NCBI RefSeq assembly: GCF_003590795.1
Contig: NZ_QYUL01000001.1
Coordinates: forward strand, 761,001 to 825,000
Length of the DNA stretch: 64,000 nucleotides
From: Azospirillum cavernae
GTDB lineage: Bacteria > Pseudomonadota > Alphaproteobacteria > Azospirillales > Azospirillaceae
Direction: 5' to 3'
Both the position numbers and the translations under genes were made by a program. This document shows, one piece after another, positions 54,929 through 62,625 of this stretch (its first letter is position 1; the number at the start of each line of letters is the position of its first letter). Under the pieces are notes generated by a model, which ran no database searches, was not told the DNA's origin, and saw only the letters and a list, made by a program, of their open reading frames with translations.

Positions 54929-55720
54929 ATGTGGTCTGTTCTGCTTGGCTCGGTTGGCGGTCTTCTGGCTGGGTTTCTGGCGGTGGCTCCGGCCCTGGCC
55001 GCTGATGATTGCGCCGCCGCCGACACGCCGATGGCGCAACTGATTTGCCGCGACGCCGCGCTCAGCCAAGCGGCGAGCGGCTTGGATGGGGCCGTGGCGG
55101 CGCTGGGCGAGACCACCGACGCCAACGGGCGGTTGGCCATTGACGCCCAGCAAACCCTGTGGCTGTCCCGTCGCAACGAGATTTGCCCGGTCGCGCCCGG
55201 TGATCTGACCGACGCCAAGGCGACAAAAGCACGAACAGAGTGTTTGGCGCGCAGCTTTTCCACGCGCACGGCGCAGATTGAGGCGCAGCGTGCGGCGCGC
55301 GGCAAGCCGGTCGCAGACCTGCCGCTGAGCATCACCGACGCCGCCGCCCCGCGCTTGGTCCCGGTCCAGGCGCGTCCGGCAACCTTGACACGCCCGGTGT
55401 CGGTCAACGCCCTGGTCGGGCGCTGGGCCAAGGCCGATCCGATCAGCCGCGCCGCCATCGATGATTGCCGCAGCTCGTATCTTGAGGTGACGCGGGAGCA
55501 GACGGCCAATCTGGTCGATCCGCGCATTCCTGGTTTTCCGGTTGAAGGCCGTCTGGCTGCGACCGGCGAATTCAGCAAGGGCGTCAATGTGATCGATGGG
55601 AACGGCAACATCCTGGCGCTGGTTCGCCTGGACGCGGCGGAAACGCCGCGCCTGGATCGTTTGACCGTTCAGATGGCGCCGCCGTCCACCTTCGCCGCCA
55701 GCTTTGTCCGCTGCCGCTGA
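54929..55720 (+). CDS. Exported protein with LprI-type (lysozyme-inhibitor) domain
   Basis: A 263-residue exported protein. A signal peptide (MWSVLLGSVGGLLAGFLAVAPALA) ends before ADDCAAADTPMAQLICRDAALSQAASGLDGAVAAL, which matches the LprI/DUF1311 pattern (DC...LICRDAxL). The motif continues with QQTLWLSRRNEICP and CLARSFSTRTAQIEA, giving the four cysteines usual in this domain. The C-terminal half (SRAAIDDCRSSYLEVTREQTANL, ATGEFSKGVNVIDGNGNILALVRLD) is unassigned. It probably forms an operon with the unknown gene 11 bp upstream (GAGGGA ribosome-binding site). A periplasmic role is likely; inhibition of lysozyme is only the name of the family. Confidence 0.8.
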   Translation: MWSVLLGSVGGLLAGFLAVAPALAADDCAAADTPMAQLICRDAALSQAASGLDGAVAALGETTDANGRLAIDAQQTLWLSRRNEICPVAPGDLTDAKATKARTECLARSFSTRTAQIEAQRAARGKPVADLPLSITDAAAPRLVPVQARPATLTRPVSVNALVGRWAKADPISRAAIDDCRSSYLEVTREQTANLVDPRIPGFPVEGRLAATGEFSKGVNVIDGNGNILALVRLDAAETPRLDRLTVQMAPPSTFAASFVRCR

Positions 55721-55740
55721 CGCCTTCAACCCCGTCTGGC

Positions 55741-56649
55741 TTAAAGCGGTGACACGCGAAAGCGCACCGTGCCGCTCAAGCGTTCACCGGGGGGCAGGGC
55801 GATGACCCCGGCGTCGGCCTCGTCTGGATGGTTGACCGCGTCGGTCATGTGAGTGACCGGCTCCAGGCAGAGGAAGGAGTCCCTGGCCGGGGCGTAAACG
55901 ATCAGGTGTCCAAACGGGCCGTCGGCCACCATGCTGACGCTTGTTCCCTCCGCCGCCCCATCGGTCCACGTCACCGTCGCCAAACCATTCCAGCCGGTGA
56001 AGCCGTGGTCGAGAATCACGCCGTCATCCATGGCGACCCCCGCCGGAAAATCCAGGGTGATCGGCAACGGAGAGCGCGCGCGCGGCAAAACGCTGTCGTC
56101 GCTCTCCCACATGCCACTCAGTCCCGCCGTCACCCGCGTGCCGGGCGGCTTGGGAAAATACGGGTGCAACCCCAAACCAGCGGGCATGTCGCTGTCGGAG
56201 TCGTTCACCAAATCCAGGGTCACGATCAACCCGTCATCGTCGAGCGCGATGGTCTGAAAGGCGCTGTAGCGCCACGGCCAAGCGTCGGCTTGATGATGGT
56301 AGGACAGACGGGCGGCCCGGTCGCCGCGCTCTTCGACCGTCCAGGGCGCGGTCCAGCCATGGCCGTGGATGGCGTGTGAAAAGCCGGGGTTGGGCGGCAG
56401 CGTCACGGAGCGCCCCTGAAAGGTGAAGCGTCCCCCGGCGATCCGGTTTGAAAAGGGAACCAGCGGAAAACAGGCCATGTCCGTTGGCGACAGGCCGAAT
56501 TTTGCGCTGGTGGGCGCCGGGCGGAACAGATCAACGGAGCCGTTGACGCCGGTTTTCGTCCATGAGGCGATTGCCCCGCCGCAGAGGGGAGCAAGGCGGC
56601 AGACCATGGCGCCATGCTGCAACACAACATCATCGCCGGTCTCAATCAT
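55741..56649 (-). CDS. Aldose 1-epimerase family protein
   Basis: A 302-residue mutarotase-like enzyme that interconverts anomers of aldoses. The fold is indicated by LFRPAPTSAKFGLSPTDMACFPLVPFSNRIAGGRFTFQGRSVTLPPN, GFSHAIHGHGWTAPWTVEERG (catalytic-type His pair), GLGLHPYFPKPPGT and the late SFLCLEPVTHMTDAVNHPDE, where the glutamate is the likely catalytic base. It is close to the YeaD/LacX-type branch as much as to GalM. No sugar-operon genes are adjacent. The ATG at 56649 is clear and divergent from the kinase gene. Confidence 0.88.
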   Translation of the reverse strand: MIETGDDVVLQHGAMVCRLAPLCGGAIASWTKTGVNGSVDLFRPAPTSAKFGLSPTDMACFPLVPFSNRIAGGRFTFQGRSVTLPPNPGFSHAIHGHGWTAPWTVEERGDRAARLSYHHQADAWPWRYSAFQTIALDDDGLIVTLDLVNDSDSDMPAGLGLHPYFPKPPGTRVTAGLSGMWESDDSVLPRARSPLPITLDFPAGVAMDDGVILDHGFTGWNGLATVTWTDGAAEGTSVSMVADGPFGHLIVYAPARDSFLCLEPVTHMTDAVNHPDEADAGVIALPPGERLSGTVRFRVSPL

Positions 56650-56841
56650 GAGCGTTCCCCGCTGCTTGTCCCTCCGCTTTTATCGCACATGCGAAGACGG
56701 AAAGGAACGGGCGCGGGTGGTAGTGAACCCCCGTGTTTTTGACGAAAAATCTCGCTATCGTATACGCGTCCTTTACCGACGCGAGATCACACTGTCGTCT
56801 CCGCGATGTCGCCGCCCGTTTGCCGTCTCTGAAAGGTTCGT

Positions 56842-59547
56842 GTGTCCAGCCCGCTGCCAAACCGCCCGGTTGCTCCTTCGCCCTCCACCTCCGTCGGCGT
56901 CGTCGATGAGGCGGAGCTTTGCGCAAGCTTGGCCGATTACCACGCCTGGCAGGCTCGCGTTGTGATCGGCGTCGCGCTGCGGTCCTATCTGGACCCGCTG
57001 GTGCTGACGCCGACCGAGGTGATCCATCACGCCAAAGCCTTGAAGGCGCTGATGGACAGCGGCCAGCTTGTCGAAAGCGCGGCGGCCAAGATCGCCACCG
57101 TTCAAGCGCGTTTGCCCGGGCAAGAGCAGCGCGCCCGCCGACTGGCGATCCAGACCGCGATTGACGAGACTTGGGGCAAGGCGCGAATAGCCCAAGTGGC
57201 CTTCGCCAGCATCCCCAAGGGGCGGTCGGCCATTGATTCGGTGCTGGCGGCGCCGCCGGGGAAATCGCCGACGGGCGACGTGGCTTATGATCTGCGGGTG
57301 GCGCTCAGCGTTGAGTTGAACGAGCTTCGCACATGGTCGGTCAAGCTGGACCGATTGCTCGACCTTTACCAGTGGGACAAGGATACGCGGCTGTCCGACG
57401 CGGTCGATGGTGTCATTGGCGATGTTTTGACGTCGGTCGGCGCCGGGATGGAGCTGTTCGGCAACACTCTGCTGCCCGGTTCGTTTCTTGTGATGCTGTG
57501 CGAACTGTTGTTCGGTCGGGTCAGCATGGACGCCATGGGGCCGAATCGGCTGGGTGTGCTCAACGCATTGTTCCGCCAAGGAAAGCTTCCGCAAGCGCGG
57601 ATGGCGCTGCTCGACCGCATCCGCCGGCAATTGAAGGCTCCGCAACCCTTGGGGCGGGGGAGCGTCGATCAAGAGGGTGAGATTCTCAAGACGCTGACCG
57701 GCCATCTTCTGACTCGCGGCGGTCTGATCGGCGGCCCTGCGATGGCTGATGGCCTGACGGTGCGCTATTCCCGTCGTTTGGAGCAGGGCGGGGCCAGCGC
57801 TTACCGCAAATCCATCGTTGGCGTCAGCGAGGGGCAATCAGACCTGATCTGTCGCATCCATTATCTGACCGCTGTGTCCGCCGCCCCCGCCGCCGAGCGG
57901 CACATGGACGAGATTGTCGCTTCGCTGGAGGCGGCGGTCGGCAATGAGGTTCTGATTGAAAACATGCTGGTCCAGACGCCCGACACAGCGTTGCTGGAGC
58001 AGGGATTCAGCGCGGCGGTGGCGTCCATTCGCGCCTCGGGTCTGCCCGAAGACGCGCGCGCGCGCATCGCCGCGCGGGCCGAACGGTCGGTTGACGACTA
58101 TGTGAAGTCAGGCCGTCTCGCCGCCCGCCTTCGCCAGATGGAGCCGGTGCTGCGCCGCCGCACGATTCGGCTTGCGGAAATCGCCTGTTCCAACCTGATC
58201 CGTGACGATGGCGCGCTGCCTCTGATGCGCCAGCACATCCTGGAGATCGTTCGTCAGCCGCAGTTTCAGGCCGATCTCGCCGCCCAACAGAACAATGAGA
58301 TGGCGCAGGCCGAGGTTCGCCGCCTGTTCGAGCTGTTGGAGCGTTTGCGGCAGATCCCGACATCGTCGGCTCCAGCTCCACAGATTCCAATGGTTCAAAC
58401 GGCGGCCACCGTGGCTGCGCCATTGCTCACGCCGGTGATGCGGGGCCTCGCGGCGGAAACCGTGATGGTTGCCCCGCCCCGCTCACCGCCCGTCGTGCAA
58501 CCCCCGCAACCGCCGGGCATGGCGATGACGGTGGCGGCCCCGCGCGGCCCCAGCACGGCCAGTTCGGCGGTAGCGAGCTTGGACATCTGCCCGAGCTGCT
58601 TTGCCGCTCGCCCCGCGCCGGACGCCTGCCGGGATTGCGGCTATCCGGCCAAATCCGACAACCGGCCCGGCGTCCACTTGATGCCGGGCACCACGTTGAT
58701 GAGCCGCTACAAGGCTGGCCGGGTGCTGGGGCAGGGCGGTTTTGGTGCGACCTATTTGGGCTGGGACGACCGCCTGCATGTGAAGGTGGCGATCAAGGAA
58801 TATTACCCCTCCAGCCTGATTTCCCGCGCCCAAGGGTCCAGCAACGTCATTCCCTTTTCCGATGAGCACGCCCAGAGCTTTTCCTCCGGTCTGACCAAAT
58901 TCCTGGACGAGGCGCGCATGCTGGCCCGCCTGCGCGACGTCAAGGAGATCGTTGGCGTTCAGGATTTCTTCGAGGAAAACGCCACCGCCTATTTGGTCAT
59001 GGAGCTGCTGGAAGGCCGCACCATGAAAAAATACCTCGCCGACAGCGGCGGGCGGCTGGACGTGCGCCGCACCCTGTCGGTGCTTGGCCCGATCATGAAG
59101 GCGTTGCAAACCATTCATGATCAGGGGCTGATCCACCGGGACATCAGCCCCGACAATATTTTTCTGACCAACGCCGGTGAGCGGAAGTTGCTGGATTTCG
59201 GCGCGGCCCGTCAGGCGACCAGCGGGCAGGGGGCCGGGTTGACGGTGATCCTCAAGCCCGGCTTCGCCCCGCCTGAGCAATATTCCAACGAAGGCAAGCA
59301 AGGGCCTTGGTCGGACGTCTACGCCATGTGCGCGACGATCTATCAGGCCCTGACCGGCAAGACGCCGCCGGACGCCACCGCGCGCTTCATGAACGATAAG
59401 GTGCCCAAACCCAACGAGTTGGGCGCCGGTCTGTCGCCCGCCTTTGAAAAAGTGCTGCTGTCGGGTCTTTCCATGCGCTGGCAGGAACGTCCGCAGAGCA
59501 TGCGCGACTTGTTGCGTTTGATGACCAACGCGCTGGGAACCGTGTAA
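56842..59547 (+). CDS. Serine/threonine protein kinase with zinc ribbon and long N-terminal domain
   Basis: A 901-residue protein starting at a GTG. Residues 1-500 form a helical region of no known domain (SLADYHAWQARVVIGVALRSYLDPLVLTPTEVIHHAKAL and later LRQMEPVLRRRTIRLAEIACSNLI). A proline/threonine linker follows, then a zinc-ribbon-like CPSCFAARPAPDACRDCGY near residues 583-601. Residues about 615-895 are a Hanks-type kinase: glycine loop VLGQGGFGATYLGWDD, lysine in VAIKEYYPSS, HRDISPDN and DFGAARQ, with LKPGFAPPEQYSNEGKQGPWSDVYAM. All catalytic residues are intact. No transmembrane helix, so cytosolic. No phosphatase is adjacent. Confidence 0.9.
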   Translation: MSSPLPNRPVAPSPSTSVGVVDEAELCASLADYHAWQARVVIGVALRSYLDPLVLTPTEVIHHAKALKALMDSGQLVESAAAKIATVQARLPGQEQRARRLAIQTAIDETWGKARIAQVAFASIPKGRSAIDSVLAAPPGKSPTGDVAYDLRVALSVELNELRTWSVKLDRLLDLYQWDKDTRLSDAVDGVIGDVLTSVGAGMELFGNTLLPGSFLVMLCELLFGRVSMDAMGPNRLGVLNALFRQGKLPQARMALLDRIRRQLKAPQPLGRGSVDQEGEILKTLTGHLLTRGGLIGGPAMADGLTVRYSRRLEQGGASAYRKSIVGVSEGQSDLICRIHYLTAVSAAPAAERHMDEIVASLEAAVGNEVLIENMLVQTPDTALLEQGFSAAVASIRASGLPEDARARIAARAERSVDDYVKSGRLAARLRQMEPVLRRRTIRLAEIACSNLIRDDGALPLMRQHILEIVRQPQFQADLAAQQNNEMAQAEVRRLFELLERLRQIPTSSAPAPQIPMVQTAATVAAPLLTPVMRGLAAETVMVAPPRSPPVVQPPQPPGMAMTVAAPRGPSTASSAVASLDICPSCFAARPAPDACRDCGYPAKSDNRPGVHLMPGTTLMSRYKAGRVLGQGGFGATYLGWDDRLHVKVAIKEYYPSSLISRAQGSSNVIPFSDEHAQSFSSGLTKFLDEARMLARLRDVKEIVGVQDFFEENATAYLVMELLEGRTMKKYLADSGGRLDVRRTLSVLGPIMKALQTIHDQGLIHRDISPDNIFLTNAGERKLLDFGAARQATSGQGAGLTVILKPGFAPPEQYSNEGKQGPWSDVYAMCATIYQALTGKTPPDATARFMNDKVPKPNELGAGLSPAFEKVLLSGLSMRWQERPQSMRDLLRLMTNALGTV

Positions 59548-59563
59548 CGCTTTTCTTCAAGGC

Positions 59564-59598
59564 AAAGAAGGGACTGGCGAACCAGTCCCTTCTTTTTT
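59564..59598. terminator. Terminator between the kinase and peptidyl-prolyl isomerase genes
   Basis: AGAAGGGACTGG and CCAGTCCCTTCT pair perfectly over loop CGAA, followed by TTTTTT on the plus strand. It serves converging genes. Confidence 0.9.
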
Positions 59599-59620
59599 CG
59601 TCGGCAAGACAACGAGGACG

Positions 59621-60175
<555 letters not shown>

Positions 60176-60340
60176 GGGAAACACTCCGATGAGCCGAATT
60201 CCGCGCCGGGGACCATAGGGGAAAAGCCGCCCCATGCAAAGCCGCCCGACGCGGCGGACTGTATCCTTCAATGGTCACGGGCGATAGGGTCGTGCGTGGG
60301 TGTTCATCAGGTTGTTGCACAGATGGGGTGGGGACGGGGA

Positions 60341-62026
60341 ATGAGGATGCGCGGGCGATGGGCGACGACGGTGACGCTGGCGATTCTGGTGGCGCTTGCG
60401 GTCACGGCGTTTTCCCTTTTGCGCGCCCGTCTCGACGAACGGACGACGGCGGCTCTGCGGGAGGCCGGGATCGAGGGGACCGTTGCGACCATCGACGCTT
60501 TGGAACTGACGCTTTCGCCGCCGGGGCTGATCCTGGCCGTCACGCTGGTGAAAGATCCGGCGGTGGGCGGCGACGCCATGGGCGGTCTCATCAACCTGTC
60601 TGGCGCGCTGGCGGTTGATTGGCTGGGGTGGGGCGACCTTGCTCTGACGCCGGTCGGCTGTCTGACGCTGCGCGTTGAGGATGTGACGGTTGCCGGAACG
60701 CCACTGTTGGCCCCCGAAGGCGCGCGCCTGTGCGCGGTTGATGGCGGGCCGTTGCTTCGCTGGTCTCCGCAGGGAGCGGCGCTGACCGGCGCTCTGCTGG
60801 TTCCACGGATTGACGCGCCGACACGCCAGTTGCGCGCCGACACCGTGTCTGTGGGGCTGACGCAAGCCTCAAACAGCGCCGTCACGCTGGATCTGAGCGT
60901 CGGCGCGATTCGCGACGGCCGCGCCTTGCCCGTCGTCACCCCTCTGTCGTTGGTGGCGCGCGCCGATCACTCTGCGGGGGAGGCGTGGCGGTTTTCCGGC
61001 GCCGTGACCGGCGGTCATGGCGCGCTGACGGTGGATTTTTCCGGCTCCCATGATCCGGCCGCCGGGACCGGACAAGCGGAGTTGCGCGGCAAACCCCTGC
61101 GGCTTGGCGGCAAAGGAGCCAAGCTGAACGATCTGTCGCCGCTGCTGGCGTCGCTCCTGACCAAGGTCAGCGGCGCGCTCACCGCGCGGGCGGCGCTGAG
61201 CTGGAAGGGCGACGCGCTGCGCTCCAGTGGAAAGCTGCTGATCGAGAGCCTTGGCGGCGTGGTCGGGCCGGTGACGGTCGTCGGCTTGAACGGGGCTGTC
61301 GCCCTGTCCAGCCTGTGGCCGCCGGTCATTCCCGATGGGCAGAGCGTGGCGATGGCGTTGCTGGACGTCGGCGTGCCGCTGACCGACGGGGTCATCCGCT
61401 TTGGCTATGGCCGCGACCGGCGGGTGGATGTGGACGAGGCGGTTTGGCGCTGGAGCGGCGGCACGGTGCGCGCCGATCCGTTCGAGCTGTCTCCGACGGC
61501 GCCCAAGGGCCTCATCACCCTGCGCGCCCAGGGGGTGGACGTGGCCAAGCTGCTGGAGATGATCCAGGTTGAGGGGATGGCGGCGACGGGGGTTCTGTCT
61601 GGCGTTTTGCCGGTCCGCATCCAAGACGGACGCGCGCGTTTGGTGGGAGGGGTGTTCGAGACCTCCGCGCCCGGCACGCTGCGCTACGCGCCCGCCAGCC
61701 CACCGGCGGGGCTGTCCGGTCCTGAAGGCAGCCCAACCGCGCTGTTGATGGGGGCGCTGAGCGATTTCCGTTACGAGAGCCTGCGGTTGTCCCTTGACGG
61801 GGAGGCGGGGGGCGAGTTGCGCGCGGGCTTGGCGGTGCGCGGAACCAACCCCACATTCTACGATGGCTATCCAGTCGCCCTTAATCTTACTCTGTCGGGC
61901 GCGCTTGACCGGATTTTGCGGCAGAGTCTCGACGCCTACCACATCCCGGATGCGGTGCGCGAACGCATGACCGGCTTCGACCATCCCGGCGCTGACCATC
62001 TCGGCGTTGGCCACAAGGAACCGTGA
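60341..62026 (+). CDS. ydbH: YdbH-type AsmA-like protein for intermembrane lipid transport
   Basis: A 561-residue protein with one N-terminal membrane helix (WATTVTLAILVALAVTAFSLL) and a long beta-rich body: LTLRVEDVTVAGTPLLAPEGARL, LTVDFSGSHDPAAGTGQAEL, VKLLEMIQVEGMAATGVLSGVLPVRIQDGRARLVGGVFETSAPGTLRYAP. The last segment is the diagnostic YdbH domain. In E. coli YdbH spans the periplasm and carries phospholipids to the outer membrane together with TamB and YhdP. Here it is followed by ynbE (4-nt overlap) and ydbL, the standard trio, which confirms the assignment. The ATG at 60341 is used; an ATG 6 nt later is possible. Confidence 0.88.
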   Translation: MRMRGRWATTVTLAILVALAVTAFSLLRARLDERTTAALREAGIEGTVATIDALELTLSPPGLILAVTLVKDPAVGGDAMGGLINLSGALAVDWLGWGDLALTPVGCLTLRVEDVTVAGTPLLAPEGARLCAVDGGPLLRWSPQGAALTGALLVPRIDAPTRQLRADTVSVGLTQASNSAVTLDLSVGAIRDGRALPVVTPLSLVARADHSAGEAWRFSGAVTGGHGALTVDFSGSHDPAAGTGQAELRGKPLRLGGKGAKLNDLSPLLASLLTKVSGALTARAALSWKGDALRSSGKLLIESLGGVVGPVTVVGLNGAVALSSLWPPVIPDGQSVAMALLDVGVPLTDGVIRFGYGRDRRVDVDEAVWRWSGGTVRADPFELSPTAPKGLITLRAQGVDVAKLLEMIQVEGMAATGVLSGVLPVRIQDGRARLVGGVFETSAPGTLRYAPASPPAGLSGPEGSPTALLMGALSDFRYESLRLSLDGEAGGELRAGLAVRGTNPTFYDGYPVALNLTLSGALDRILRQSLDAYHIPDAVRERMTGFDHPGADHLGVGHKEP

Positions 62027-62286
62027 CCGTCATCATGAAACACCGGCCCCCTCATCGTCCACGCGTCCGTCTTCCGCTCGCGCTTGGCCTTCCGATTTTG
62101 GCGCTGGCGGCCTGTTCGCCGACGATCAAAATCGAAGCGCCCGACAAACCCATCGAGATCAATCTGAACATTCGGATCGAGCAAGAGGTCCGCGTGCGGG
62201 TCGAGCGGGATGTGGACAGCGCCATCCGCAACGATCCGGCCCTGTTCGGCCTGCCGCCCGCTCCGGTGAAGGGACAAACGCCATGA
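62023..62286 (+). CDS. ynbE: YnbE-family outer-membrane lipoprotein
   Basis: An 87-residue lipoprotein (83 from the ATG at 62035). The signal LPLALGLPILALAACSP has a clear lipobox cysteine, followed by TIKIEAPDKPIEINLNIRIEQEVRVRVERDVDSAI, the family signature. In E. coli YnbE caps the YdbH bridge at the outer membrane. Its start overlaps the ydbH stop (GTGA) and its stop overlaps the ydbL start (ATGA), so the three are translationally coupled. Confidence 0.9.
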   Translation: MTVIMKHRPPHRPRVRLPLALGLPILALAACSPTIKIEAPDKPIEINLNIRIEQEVRVRVERDVDSAIRNDPALFGLPPAPVKGQTP

Positions 62287-62624
62287 TGACGCGCCGCTTC
62301 ATTCCCGCCCTTCTCGCCCTGCTCCTGAGTCTGGGCGCGCCGATGCTGGTCTATGGCCAGGACGCCCTGAGCGCCGCCAAGACGGCGGGACAGATTGGCG
62401 AGCGGCCCGATGGGTTGGTCGGCGCGCTGCCCGACGCTCCAGCCGCCGCGCGCGCGCTGGCTTCCGACATCAACGCCCAGCGCCTGGCCCGCTATCAGGA
62501 GATCGCGCGCGGCAATGGGACGGCGCTGGACAAGGTCCAGGCGGTGGCCGGGGAGCAGCTGGTGGAACGGACTCCCGCCGGTCAGTTCGTGATGACCCCG
62601 GCGGGGCAGTGGCGGCGAAAGTGA
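62283..62624 (+). CDS. ydbL: YdbL-family periplasmic protein
   Basis: A 113-residue exported protein: signal peptide RRFIPALLALLLSLGAPMLVYGQ, then DALSAAKTAGQIGERPDGLVGALPDAPAAARALASDINAQRLARYQEIARGNGTALDKVQAVAGEQLVER, the DUF1318/YdbL pattern. In E. coli it chaperones the YdbH-YnbE interaction. It overlaps ynbE by 4 nt and ends 1 nt before the next GTG, so the glycosyltransferase-like gene may share the transcript. Confidence 0.9.
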   Translation: MMTRRFIPALLALLLSLGAPMLVYGQDALSAAKTAGQIGERPDGLVGALPDAPAAARALASDINAQRLARYQEIARGNGTALDKVQAVAGEQLVERTPAGQFVMTPAGQWRRK

Positions 62625-62625
62625 C

